Part shown: positions 45,249 to 54,027 of the stretch, piece after piece
Numbering within the stretch: position 1 is the first letter of the stretch
Layout of the letters: every line of letters begins with the position of its first letter
Assembly: GCF_014200455.1 (NCBI RefSeq)
Contig: NZ_JACHBW010000011.1
Span: 62,001-126,000 of the forward strand
Length of the DNA: 64,000 bases
Origin: Paraburkholderia bannensis
Lineage (GTDB): Bacteria; Pseudomonadota; Gammaproteobacteria; Burkholderiales; Burkholderiaceae
Direction of reading: 5' to 3'
Notes under the pieces: generated by a model
The model's database searches: none
Told to the model about the DNA's origin: nothing
Seen by the model: the letters and a program-made list of their open reading frames with translations, nothing else
Made by a program: the position numbers and the translations under genes

Positions 45249-46435
45249 AACCGGCAACGCCGGTGCGCTGGCCGGCCATCGCCGCGCTCACTGGTGTGTC
45301 GACTTTCGCGCAGATCGGCCAGTTTGGCATCGGCTTTATCGTGCTGCCGGTCTGGCTTGCGCATCAAGGACTGGATGCGCAGCGCGCCGGCATCTTCGCG
45401 GCTTCACAATGGGCGGGCATGCTCGCGGGCCTGGTGTTGGCTCCGGCTCTGGTTGCGCGATCCGGCGCGAAGCGCACCGTGACGCTTGGCCTCGCCGCCA
45501 GCGTCGCAGCGTTCCTGGCGGCCAACTGGCTGTGGTGGCCGCTCTGGATCGTGCCGGGCGTTCTGAGCGGATTGGGAATTGGATTGCGCTGGATTGCCAA
45601 CGAATCGTGGCTATATAGTCTCGTCCCCGAAGGACTCAGCGGGCGCGTGGTGGGCGTGCACGAAACCCTGATTGCCAGCGCCGGAGTCATCGCCCCTGCG
45701 CTGGCGGCATGGTGCGGACCGGGTGGGAACATGACGATAACGGCCGGTGTGTCGTTCACGTGCGCAGCGGCCATCCCGCTCTGGCTCACTGCATCGACGC
45801 ATTCAGTCCGACCGGCTGCAACCGAGGCAGACGGTCAGAAAAAAGCGCGTGGCGCTCCGCTCGACGCACTTGTCTATTCCGGCATGATCGTGGTTGCGGT
45901 GGGCGGCTTGAGCGACGGCGCGCTCTATGGCCTGTTCCCGCTCTACGCCGCTGCACGCTCGATGAATGCGACACAGGCCGTCGTCCTCCTGTCCTGGCTG
46001 GGACTGGGTGGCATGGCGTTGCAATACCCGGTTGGCTGGATGGCCGACCGCGTTGGCCTGGCTTTCACCGTGGTCGTCTGCGCGATACTCAGCACGTTGG
46101 CGCTGGCCGCCTTCGCGCTCGCTCAAACGGCGACATGGATGCTGCCGGCGTGCGGCTTCGCCGCCGGCAGCATGAATAGCGCGTTTATCACGTTGGGGAT
46201 GTACGCCGCCGCATGCAGCGACAAAACCGCACTCATTCGCAACATGCGGCTGATCTCCCTGACATTTACCGCCAGTTCGATAGTCGGACCGCTAGTTGCA
46301 AGCGCCGCGATGAAAGCGTTTGGCAACGACGTGCTGATGTGGCCGCTCGCCATTGCGAGTGCGTCGCTAGCGCTCTTCACGCTGGGCATCTGCGAAGGCC
46401 GGCGTCAGCGCAGCGCAGCCGCGCCGGCGAACTAA
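45245..46435 (+). CDS. MFS transporter coupled to the MarR gene
   Basis: A 396-residue, 12-helix major facilitator. It has features of the YfcJ/MFS_1 type exporters: ALTGVSTFAQIGQFGIGFIV, LSGLGIGLRWIANESWLYSL, GRVVGVHETLIASAGVIAPA, and SLALFTLGICEGRRQRS at the end. The GTG at 45245 overlaps the MarR TGA and is preferred to an ATG inside the MarR gene. Export of a compound sensed by the MarR regulator is the simplest reading; the compound is unknown. Confidence 0.85.
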   Translation: MKPATPVRWPAIAALTGVSTFAQIGQFGIGFIVLPVWLAHQGLDAQRAGIFAASQWAGMLAGLVLAPALVARSGAKRTVTLGLAASVAAFLAANWLWWPLWIVPGVLSGLGIGLRWIANESWLYSLVPEGLSGRVVGVHETLIASAGVIAPALAAWCGPGGNMTITAGVSFTCAAAIPLWLTASTHSVRPAATEADGQKKARGAPLDALVYSGMIVVAVGGLSDGALYGLFPLYAAARSMNATQAVVLLSWLGLGGMALQYPVGWMADRVGLAFTVVVCAILSTLALAAFALAQTATWMLPACGFAAGSMNSAFITLGMYAAACSDKTALIRNMRLISLTFTASSIVGPLVASAAMKAFGNDVLMWPLAIASASLALFTLGICEGRRQRSAAAPAN

Positions 46436-46520
46436 GCGTCCCATTGCCTGGGCGTTGACCCGCTCACTATGCACTGCAAATTAATCTGAAGAAGGCACGC
46501 GACGCACTTTCTCCACCCCG

Positions 46521-46805
46521 TCAGCCTGCTCGCAGCTTCGCGGCGTTGCTCTGCGCGAGGAACTGGCGGATACGCGCGAGATGCAGATCGCCGACCGCCG
46601 TATGCGCCGACTCGCCCGCAATCCCTCGGCGCTGTGCCGGCGGCCATGCGCCGAGATAGCGGCACAGCGCGGAAACGAACGGCCGCCGCCCGCCACTGGC
46701 CAGGCGCGCGACTGCGGCCTCCACGCGCGCAGCGCCCACATTCGCGACCAACCACTCCACGGTCTGACGATCCTCTTCATTCACAATGCGGATGAGCGAT
46801 TTCAT
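46521..46805 (-). CDS. Small protein of unknown function under a LexA box
   Basis: A 94-residue product starting MKSLIRIVNEEDRQTVEWLV; GGAGG lies 5 bases before the ATG. It has no signal peptide or membrane helix and is arginine-rich, with GAARVEAAVARLASGGRRPF and a helical C-terminus (HLARIRQFLAQSNAAKLRAG). I do not recognise a family; the N-terminal half could be a small helix-turn-helix-like fold. A perfect LexA-type site covers its promoter, so expression during DNA damage is likely. Confidence 0.7.
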   Translation of the reverse strand: MKSLIRIVNEEDRQTVEWLVANVGAARVEAAVARLASGGRRPFVSALCRYLGAWPPAQRRGIAGESAHTAVGDLHLARIRQFLAQSNAAKLRAG

Positions 46806-46833
46806 GTAACCCTCCATACTGGACGTATACACA

Positions 46834-46853
46834 TACTGTTAATTTATACAGTA
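46834..46853. promoter_or_regulatory. LexA (SOS) box
   Basis: TACTGTTAATTTATACAGTA is a CTGT-N8-ACAG site with extended TA flanks, matching the gamma- and beta-proteobacterial LexA consensus. On the minus strand it overlaps a promoter (TTGCGG, 17-base spacer, TAAATT), 29 bases before the small gene's ATG. LexA binding would block RNA polymerase. Confidence 0.85.
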
Positions 46854-47369
46854 TTTCGCAAAACCGCAAGTTTGGATGGGCCGCTCCCCGTGCGCCTCCA
46901 CGCGAAAATAGTGCCAGATACGCCTCGCAATCGCGGGCCGCAGGCGTGCTGGACTGCCCGGGAGCGGCGCCGGAATGCTCCCTCGCCAGCCTTTATTACA
47001 TAGTTATCCATATTATTTAGTCACACTACAGGATGGCCGGAGGAATGGCTCGCCCACGCGATGATCGATCCACACCGGGCCTTCCGAAGCGCACATCGGC
47101 AGGCATGGCCACGCACGACGCTGCGCAACGGTGGCGGGCACAACGATTCACACCATCGTCATTGTCGAGCGCATCTGAATAGTGAATTCAGGATCACCGT
47201 GTTTATCGGCCAGCGTGGAATGCTTATCATATCGAACGGCCTTCGACACCCCGAACGTCGCGGCGTGTATCACCGCCTCGCCGACAGGCCAGACCCACGA
47301 ACAAAGCGCCGAAGCACCGTCCCGTCGAGCGCTCGCGGCCTTCTTCGGCGCTTTGGAAAGAGAACAGCC
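46854..47369. other. Intergenic stretch before the DUF3331 gene
   Basis: About 515 bases. An AT-rich patch at 46998-47022 may be a promoter. A 49-codon plus-strand frame from 47033 (with GGAGGA before its second ATG at 47045) reads MARPRDDRSTPGLPKRTSAG; it is arginine-rich and unassigned. Nothing else is supported. Confidence 0.35.
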
Positions 47370-47795
47370 ATGCACCAGACGACTGAGCAACAGCTATTCG
47401 AACATGCCCTGCTGGACCTGCTGCTTCCACCGAAGCCGCCCGTCGTCAAGCCCTTCGTGCGTACCGCCCACCGGGGACGCACGAAGGGCCGGCGCGTGTC
47501 AGGACGCATTGAAAGCGCCGAAGCCACCGGCAACAAACCAGGCTTCCCCGCCGTCGTGATCGGCCAGCTCACGACGCGTACGATTGCAGTTCGCTGGAGC
47601 GATTCGCGCTCGGGCTGCTATGGCGAGCAGATCTGGCGTATGTGCCATGCGCGCACGCGCACGCTATGTGCGGCAACGGGCCTCGAAATACAGCCCGGCG
47701 ATGTCGTCTATCGGCCGACCAGTGGCCGCTATATGGTGCCCTTCAACGACGGCCAGCTGATTCTTGCGTCTGCAGTGGAATATCGGCTCGACTGA
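47370..47795 (+). CDS. DUF3331 domain protein
   Basis: A 141-residue protein with the DUF3331 core: VRWSDSRSGCYGEQIWRMCH, ARTRTLCAATGLEIQPGDVV, YRP. Members occur in many copies in Burkholderiaceae genomes and have no known function; the spaced cysteines suggest a small metal-binding domain. The start MHQTTEQQLFEHALL has GGAAAG upstream; the open frame before it is arginine-rich and discounted. It ends about 60-110 bases before the glycosylase gene. Confidence 0.85.
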   Translation: MHQTTEQQLFEHALLDLLLPPKPPVVKPFVRTAHRGRTKGRRVSGRIESAEATGNKPGFPAVVIGQLTTRTIAVRWSDSRSGCYGEQIWRMCHARTRTLCAATGLEIQPGDVVYRPTSGRYMVPFNDGQLILASAVEYRLD

Positions 47796-47856
47796 GCAGT
47801 TCTGCCGTTGCGCTCCGATGGTACGATGCCCCGATGCGGCGTATCGGCGGCAAACC

Positions 47857-48561
47857 ATGCCGCCGCGCCGACCCAAACATCAACAGCATTCCCCGCTCGC
47901 GAGGCAAGACTTGAAAGAGAAGGCACTGAGCGAAGCCGCCATCGAAGCGATCACGACCGGCAACGCAACGGGCAATGCAGTCCTTTGCGATGATGGTTTG
48001 AAGCGCCCGCCGTGGGCAGTCGGCAATACCTTGCTGCGCGAGTACTACGATTCCGAATGGGGCATGCCGGTGCGCGACGAACGCGGACTGTTCGAGCGCA
48101 TCAGCCTCGAAGCGTTTCAGTCCGGCCTGTCGTGGCTGATTGTGTTGCAAAAGCGCGATGCGTTGCGCCAGGCCTTCCGCAATTTCGAACCGGATATCGT
48201 CGCGAAGTTTGGCGCACACGACGTCGAGCGCCTGCTCGCGGATGCCGGCATCATCCGGAACCGGGCGAAAATCGACGCTACGATCAACAACGCCCGCGCA
48301 GCCATTGCGCTGCGCGAGGATGGCGGCCTGGTGGAATTCGTCTGGTCATTCAAGCCCGCCATCACACCCGCACCGCGCACGATCGCCGAGATCCCCACGT
48401 CGTCCGAAGAATCCATTGCGCTGAGCAAGGCGTTGCGCAAGCGCGGCTTCAAATTCGTCGGCCCCACGACGATGTTTGCGCTCATGGAAGCGGTCGGCAT
48501 CGTGGATACGCACCTGATCGATAGTCATCGACGCGGCAGTTCGGGAGTGTGGACGGCGTGA
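47857..48561 (+). CDS. DNA-3-methyladenine glycosylase I-like protein, zinc ligands lost
   Basis: Resembles Tag, which removes 3-methyladenine from DNA. Conserved blocks are YYDSEWGMPVRDERGLFERI, SLEAFQSGLSWLIVLQKRDA (with the catalytic-pocket glutamate), LLADAGIIRNRAKIDATINN, and ALSKALRKRGFKFVGPTTMF. Compared with E. coli Tag, the zinc-snap residues are mostly missing: the N-terminal cysteine is gone, the first histidine is Tyr, and the second cysteine is Ser; only VDTH keeps its histidine. The start is uncertain: ATG 47857 has no clear ribosome binding site, while TTG 47911 has GAGG eight bases upstream. Confidence 0.85.
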   Translation: MPPRRPKHQQHSPLARQDLKEKALSEAAIEAITTGNATGNAVLCDDGLKRPPWAVGNTLLREYYDSEWGMPVRDERGLFERISLEAFQSGLSWLIVLQKRDALRQAFRNFEPDIVAKFGAHDVERLLADAGIIRNRAKIDATINNARAAIALREDGGLVEFVWSFKPAITPAPRTIAEIPTSSEESIALSKALRKRGFKFVGPTTMFALMEAVGIVDTHLIDSHRRGSSGVWTA

Positions 48562-48582
48562 GTTCGCGCTCCACGCAGCGCG

Positions 48583-48795
48583 ATGCGCCGATGTCGCCGT
48601 GCGGATTGGCGCGTTGGCCTGACGCTGCTTGCCACGGTGCTGGCGCAGCTCGGCACCTTCGCGGTCTTCTGCTACCTCCCGGTCGCATTCAACCGCATCA
48701 CCGGCCACAACCCGGCCGTGCCGGGTGCGCTGCTGGCGCTGGCCGGGACACGTAATCCAGCCGTCGTTTCGACGCGAATTTCCTGGCACTATTAG
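48583..48795 (+). pseudogene. Fragment of an MFS transporter
   Basis: The frame reads RVGLTLLATVLAQLGTFAVF, then CYLPVAFNRITGHNPAVPG and ALLALAG. This looks like one to two helices of the central or second half of an MFS (AraJ-like) permease, and then loses similarity. No start, ribosome binding site or remaining helices are present. It is probably a relic of a lost transporter. Confidence 0.55.
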
Positions 48796-48805
48796 TTCGT
48801 TATTC

Positions 48806-49420
48806 TTATCGATTTTCACGTTCTGGCATACCTTGCCCGACTGTCGTATCCCGTTCGCAAGCGCCTGACCAGAACACAGCGATGCGCTGCTTCGCCTCGG
48901 CAAGAATGCGCGCGGCCAGATCCGGGTCATCGACGATCCGGGATACCGTGGCAGCCCCCAGAATCGCGGAGAACACGAACATAGCCGCCCCTTCGTCCGA
49001 TGCGCCGTGGGCCGCCATGGTCTTGATCAGTTCGCGATATCCGCGCGTCGCTGCGTGCCGGGTCTCCTTATCCGCACGGGCCAACTCGCTGCCCATGGCG
49101 ATCAAGGGGCATTCGCCCAGACAGGGTTGCGCGCTCTGATCCAGAAGTTGGGCTTCGAAATGATCGAGAAATGCCTGCTCCCCATTTCTGACCGAGGCGT
49201 CGATGGCGTCGCGCGTGGACTCCATGCCCGCCGCGCACGCCTCCGCAACGAGATGTTCCTTGGACACGAAATGGCGGTAGAACGCGCCGTGCGTCAAGCC
49301 CGCCGCCGACATGATTTCCGCCACGCCAGTGGCGTGAATTCCGTTGCTCCTGAATGCCTGCGCCGCAGCCTGGACGATGCGCCTGCGCGTTTGCGCCGTC
49401 TCCACTTTCGACTTTTTCAT
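48806..49420 (-). CDS. TetR-family repressor beside an RND efflux operon
   Basis: A 204-residue regulator. The N-terminal helix-turn-helix reads TRRRIVQAAAQAFRSNGIHA and GVAEIMSAAGLTHGAFYRHF; the effector domain contains a NemR-like CPLIAMGSELARADKETRHA. GAGGAG lies before the ATG at 49420. It is divergent from the MFP-RND-OMP operon across 183 bases, so it is very likely its repressor. The regulator has cysteines CLGEC near residue 103 that may respond to electrophiles. Confidence 0.9.
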   Translation of the reverse strand: MKKSKVETAQTRRRIVQAAAQAFRSNGIHATGVAEIMSAAGLTHGAFYRHFVSKEHLVAEACAAGMESTRDAIDASVRNGEQAFLDHFEAQLLDQSAQPCLGECPLIAMGSELARADKETRHAATRGYRELIKTMAAHGASDEGAAMFVFSAILGAATVSRIVDDPDLAARILAEAKQRIAVFWSGACERDTTVGQGMPERENR

Positions 49421-49461
49421 GGTCTTACTCCTCGCCGCACTGGCAGCGCTGGTTCGTAGCC

Positions 49462-49490
49462 TTGACATTCTGGATTATACACATTATCTT
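49462..49490 (+). promoter_or_regulatory. Sigma-70-type promoter of the efflux operon
   Basis: TTGACA and TATCTT are separated by 17 bases, about 110 bases before the membrane-fusion gene. The spacer holds the near-palindrome GATTATACACATTATC, a plausible TetR site. CTTGA and TCAAG a little downstream (about 49489-49508) form a second weak inverted repeat. Confidence 0.6.
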
Positions 49491-49603
49491 GATTGCAGAT
49501 AGTCAAGGTCAGTCATCTAACGCGGAGTTGGGCTCGGGCAGTACGCGATCACCTGCGTAAGCACTCACCCGGCGCCCAACACGTTCACCTACTTAGGATC
49601 ACT

Positions 49604-50854
49604 ATGAATCAGCCCGTTGATCAAGCCGAGGAAAGGGTCGTCGTACCCACGACTCCGGCAAACTCCGGCTCCCCGCGTTGGATTGGCAAGCCCGTCGCCC
49701 TGGCGGTCATCGTTGCCGTAGCTGCTGCGGCGTGGCATCTGCGCAGCTCACACACTGAAGCGGCGGCCGCGCCGCCCGCGCCGCCGGTTGCGATCAGCGC
49801 ACCGCTGCAGCACGACATCGAAACGCGCCTTGGTTTCCTCGGACAATTCTCGGCGGTCAATCGCGTTGAGATTCGCGCCCAGGTGGGCGGCACGCTGACG
49901 CAGATTCATTTCAAGGACGGCGATATCGTCCATAAGGGCGACCTGCTTTTCGAAATCGACCCCGAGCCCTATCAGATCAAGCTCAGCGAAGCGACCGCGC
50001 AACTCGAATCGGCCAATGCGCGCCTCGCGCTGGCCACGCGGGAATTGGCGCGCGCCCAGCAACTGCAACAAGCGCAAGCCGGCACGGTGGAAAATGTCGA
50101 TCAGCGCGTCGCCGAACAACACGCGGCGCAAGCAGCAGTCGATAACGCCAATGCGCTCGTGCGCGACGCGAAATTCGATCTGGACCGCTGCGCGATCAAG
50201 GCTCCGTTCACGGGCCGCATGGGCACGCACCTGGTTTCGACCGGCAATCTGGTTTCCGGCAGCCGCGCGGGCAGCAGCCCCACCACGCTGCTCGCCACCA
50301 TCGTCTCGCTCGATCCGGTCTATCTGGACTTCGACATGAGCGAAAACGACTACGCGGCTTTCCAGCAATCGCGCGCCAATCAACAAGGCCCGTTGGCCGA
50401 CAAGGTCAACATCTCGCCCACCGGCGCGACCGGCTTCACGCGCGAGGGCACGCTCAATTTCATCGACAACGCGCTCGACCGTTCGAGCGGCACGATCCAC
50501 GCCCGCGCGACCATTCCCAACGCCGATCTCTCACTGACGCCCGGCGGCTTCGCGCGCGTGCGTCTGGCGACGTCCGCACCGCAGCCCGCGCTGCTCGTGC
50601 CCGATGCAGCCGTGCTGGCCGATCAGACCGATCATATGGTCTTCGTGGTTGGCCCCGACGACGTGGCCACGCCGAGGAAGGTCGAGATTGGCGATCTGCG
50701 CGGCGGCCTGCGCGTGATACGCGCGGGTCTTGCGCCCACCGACAAGGTGATCATCGACGGTCTGCCCAAAGTCAGGCCGGGTTCGAAGGTGTCTGCGCAT
50801 GCCGGAACCATCGAGTTCACGTCGTCGCAAGACGATGGCGGAGCCAAATCATGA
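49604..50854 (+). CDS. RND efflux membrane-fusion protein
   Basis: A 416-residue periplasmic adaptor. A membrane anchor (KPVALAVIVAVAAAAWHL) is followed by the barrel-sandwich lipoyl halves (VEIRAQVGGTLTQIHFKDGD and CAIKAPFTGRMGTHLVSTGN) and a coiled-coil hairpin (ATAQLESANARLALATREL). A beta-barrel and membrane-proximal domain end it. AGGA lies before the ATG. It overlaps the pump gene by 4 bases. Together with the next two genes it forms a complete tripartite pump. Confidence 0.94.
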   Translation: MNQPVDQAEERVVVPTTPANSGSPRWIGKPVALAVIVAVAAAAWHLRSSHTEAAAAPPAPPVAISAPLQHDIETRLGFLGQFSAVNRVEIRAQVGGTLTQIHFKDGDIVHKGDLLFEIDPEPYQIKLSEATAQLESANARLALATRELARAQQLQQAQAGTVENVDQRVAEQHAAQAAVDNANALVRDAKFDLDRCAIKAPFTGRMGTHLVSTGNLVSGSRAGSSPTTLLATIVSLDPVYLDFDMSENDYAAFQQSRANQQGPLADKVNISPTGATGFTREGTLNFIDNALDRSSGTIHARATIPNADLSLTPGGFARVRLATSAPQPALLVPDAAVLADQTDHMVFVVGPDDVATPRKVEIGDLRGGLRVIRAGLAPTDKVIIDGLPKVRPGSKVSAHAGTIEFTSSQDDGGAKS

Positions 50855-53800
50855 AACTCACGCATTTTTTTATTGAACATCCGCGCTTTGCCGCGGTGCT
50901 CAATATCTTCGCTGTCCTGATCGGTCTGGTGACGATGTTTTCTCTGCCCGTCGCGCAATATCCCAACATAGTGCCGACGACCGTGCAGATCACCACGTCG
51001 TATCCCGGCGCTTCGGCGGACACCATCGCTCGTACGGTGGCCACGCCGCTGGAGCAGGCCGTCAACGGCGTCGAAAACATGGACTATATTTCGAGCCAGT
51101 CCACCGGCAACGGCCAGTTGAAGATCACGGTCATCTTCAAGGTGGGCACCGATCCAAACGTTGCGCTGATGCTCACGCGCAATCGCGTTGAAGATACGCT
51201 CTCGCGCCTGCCGCCGGACGTGCAGCTTCAAGGCGTACAGGTGAAGAAGACCATCGATGCGCTGCTGCTGGGCGTGCACGTCTATTCGCCGGACGGCTCG
51301 CGCAGCCCCGAATATCTGTCCAATTACATGCTGAAGGTACGCGACCAGATCGCGCGTTTGCCGGGCGTGTCGGACTTCCAGCTGTTCGGCGAGCGTCAGT
51401 ACGCGATGCGCATCTGGATCGATCCGGACAAAGCCGCAGCTTATAACATCAGCGCGAGCGACGTTCTGGGCGCACTGCGGGCGCAAAATGCGCCGGTTTC
51501 GGCGGGCGTGCTCAATCAGCCGCCGATCACGAGCAACGGCGCCTATCAGATCAATGTCGAGGCGCTGGGCCGCCTGAGCACGCCCGAGCAGTTCGGCGAC
51601 GTAGTGGTGAAATCCGACGCCGATGGCCGCGTCACGCGTATTCGCGACATCGGCCGCGTCGAACTTGGCTCGGTCGATTATGGTTCGAAGGCTTATGCCG
51701 ACCGCGCAGCAGCCGCGCCCTGGTTCGTGGTCGCCACGCCCGATGCAAACGTGGTGCAGGTCGAACACGCCGTGTGGGACAAGATGGCGGAGCTGAAAAA
51801 GCAGTTTCCTCCGGGCGTCGATTACATGAAGATCTACGACCCCACCACGTTTGTCGGCCAGTCGATCGAAGAAGTGATCAAGACCATTGCGATTGCGATT
51901 CTGCTGGTGGTGGGCGTGGTGTATCTGTTCCTGCAAAACTGGCGCGCAACGATTATTCCGGTGGTGGCGATTCCGGTTTCGCTGCTGGGAACGTTCACGA
52001 TCCTTTCGCTCTTCGGCGCATCGATCAATAATCTGTCGCTGTTCGGGATCGTGCTTGCGGTGGGCATCGTGGTGGACGACGCCATCGTCGTGGTCGAAAA
52101 CGTCGAGCGCAACATGGCGCTCGGCATGACGCCGCGCGAAGCCGCGCATCAAACCATGAACGAGGTGTCGACCGCGCTGATCGCGATTGCACTCACGCTT
52201 TGCGCGGTGTTTGGCCCCGCAGCGTTGATGTCCGGCATTTCGGGCCTGTTTTTCAAACAGTTTGCCATCACCATTGCGGCTTCCACGGTCATCTCTTGCT
52301 TCGTCTCGCTCACCCTGAGCCCGGCGTTGTGCGCGGTGCTGCTCAAGCCGCATGACATGGAAAAGACCCACGGCGGTTCGACGCTGCCCGGCCGTGTGCA
52401 TCATGCTGTGTTTGGCCGCTTCAATGCCTCGTTCGAATGGCTCTCTGGACGCTACGGCAAGATCACCGGACGCTTCGTTCGCGCCACCACGGTCATGCTT
52501 ATCGTCTATGCCGGGCTGATCGTCGCAACCGGCATCCAGATGGGCAGAATGCCCACCGGCTTCATTCCCGAGCAGGACATCGGCTATCAGGCCATCATCG
52601 TGCTGCTGCCGCCGGGTTCCAGCCTCGAACGCACGGACAAGGTCGTGCGCGAAGTGAACGACATCGCGCTCAAGACCCGCGGCATCGACCATACGTCGCC
52701 GGTGACGGGCTTCGACGTGACGACCGGCACGATTGCACCGAATGTCGGCACGATCTTTACCGGCCTGCCCTCGCTGTACGGCGAGCACATCCCCGGTGTG
52801 AATGCCGCAACCATGCTGGTGACGCTGCGTCAACGCCTGGCAGGCGTCAAGGACGCCGTCGTGATCGTCGTGAATCCGCCGCCGGTTCAGGGGCTGGGCG
52901 CGGCGGGCGGCTTCAAGATGATGCTGGAGGACCGTGCAGGCGTTGGCCCGCAGGCGCTCGCAGCCGCAGCCAATGCGTTGGTGGCGGCGGCGAACAAGGA
53001 CAAGGCTTTTGGCGGTGTATTCACGCTCTATAACGCCGGCGCACCGTCCGTCTATGCCGATGTCGATCGCCTGAAGGCCGAAAAGGTTGGCCTCACGCCC
53101 GCCGATGTGTTCTCGACCATGGAGCTGTACCTCGGTTCGCAGTATGTGAATGACTTCAACTATCTGGGCCGCACCTATCAGGTCCGTGTTCAGGGCGATG
53201 AAGCATTCCGCAGGACTCCCGATGATCTGGGCCGCTTGAAGGTGCGCAATGCTTCGGGCGAAATGGTGCCCATCGGCACGGTGGCGACATTCAGGGACAA
53301 CACCGCGCCCTACCGTGTGCCGCGTTACAACCTCTATCCCGCGGCTGAAATCATGGGCGCGGCGGCACCGGGCGAGTCGTCGGGCGATGCAATGAAGCGC
53401 ATGGAACAACTGGCCAACGAAGTCCTCCCGAACGGCGTTTCGTTCGAATGGACCGACCTCGCGCACCAGCAGGAAGAGCAAAAAATGTCGCCGCTCGTGA
53501 TCTTCGCGGCATCGGCGCTGTTCGTGTTCCTCGTGCTCGCGGCCCAGTATGAAAGCTGGAAAACGCCGCTGGCGATCGTGCTGATCGTGCCGATGTGTCT
53601 GTTTGCGGCGGCCATCGGGCTGAATATGCGCGGCATGCCGATCGACATCCTGGCGCAGATCGGCTTCGTGGTGCTGGTGGGACTGGCGGCGAAAAACGCG
53701 ATCCTGATCGTGGAATTCGCCAGGCAACGCCAGGACGAGGACGGCGTGGGCGCGGAAGACGCGGCCACGCATGCCGCCCAGGTGCGCCTGCGTCCGATCC

Positions 53801-54027
53801 TGATGACCTCGCTGGCGTTTATCGCCGGGGTCGCGCCGCTTGCGATTGCGAGCGGAGCCGGTTCGGAAATGCGTCAGTCGCTGGGCACCACGGTGTTCTT
53901 CGGGATGCTCGGCGTGACGATCTTCGGCCTCGCGTTCACCCCGGCGTTTTATGCCTTTGTTCGCAAGCTCGGCGTCAAGCGGGCACCTGCGCTGCACCGC
54001 AAGCTCGGTAGTGGAGAAGCACGATGA
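50851..54027 (+). CDS. RND (HAE1-type) efflux permease of a tripartite pump
   Basis: A 1058-residue AcrB-like proton antiporter. It has the start FFIEHPRFAAVLNIFAVLIG, the porter region YPGASADTIARTVATPLEQA, relay aspartates in IVVDDAIVVVENVERNM and the lysine in GLAAKNAILIVEFARQRQ. C-terminal helices end with FFGMLGVTIFGLAFTPAFYA. The gene overlaps the MFP gene by 4 bases upstream and the outer-membrane gene by 4 downstream. The substrate range is unknown. Confidence 0.96.
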   Translation: MKLTHFFIEHPRFAAVLNIFAVLIGLVTMFSLPVAQYPNIVPTTVQITTSYPGASADTIARTVATPLEQAVNGVENMDYISSQSTGNGQLKITVIFKVGTDPNVALMLTRNRVEDTLSRLPPDVQLQGVQVKKTIDALLLGVHVYSPDGSRSPEYLSNYMLKVRDQIARLPGVSDFQLFGERQYAMRIWIDPDKAAAYNISASDVLGALRAQNAPVSAGVLNQPPITSNGAYQINVEALGRLSTPEQFGDVVVKSDADGRVTRIRDIGRVELGSVDYGSKAYADRAAAAPWFVVATPDANVVQVEHAVWDKMAELKKQFPPGVDYMKIYDPTTFVGQSIEEVIKTIAIAILLVVGVVYLFLQNWRATIIPVVAIPVSLLGTFTILSLFGASINNLSLFGIVLAVGIVVDDAIVVVENVERNMALGMTPREAAHQTMNEVSTALIAIALTLCAVFGPAALMSGISGLFFKQFAITIAASTVISCFVSLTLSPALCAVLLKPHDMEKTHGGSTLPGRVHHAVFGRFNASFEWLSGRYGKITGRFVRATTVMLIVYAGLIVATGIQMGRMPTGFIPEQDIGYQAIIVLLPPGSSLERTDKVVREVNDIALKTRGIDHTSPVTGFDVTTGTIAPNVGTIFTGLPSLYGEHIPGVNAATMLVTLRQRLAGVKDAVVIVVNPPPVQGLGAAGGFKMMLEDRAGVGPQALAAAANALVAAANKDKAFGGVFTLYNAGAPSVYADVDRLKAEKVGLTPADVFSTMELYLGSQYVNDFNYLGRTYQVRVQGDEAFRRTPDDLGRLKVRNASGEMVPIGTVATFRDNTAPYRVPRYNLYPAAEIMGAAAPGESSGDAMKRMEQLANEVLPNGVSFEWTDLAHQQEEQKMSPLVIFAASALFVFLVLAAQYESWKTPLAIVLIVPMCLFAAAIGLNMRGMPIDILAQIGFVVLVGLAAKNAILIVEFARQRQDEDGVGAEDAATHAAQVRLRPILMTSLAFIAGVAPLAIASGAGSEMRQSLGTTVFFGMLGVTIFGLAFTPAFYAFVRKLGVKRAPALHRKLGSGEAR

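Noticed and set aside
50632..53997. An 1121-codon open frame antisense to the efflux permease
   Set aside because: It is histidine- and arginine-rich, has no start signal and is a mirror of a strongly conserved RND gene in GC-rich DNA.
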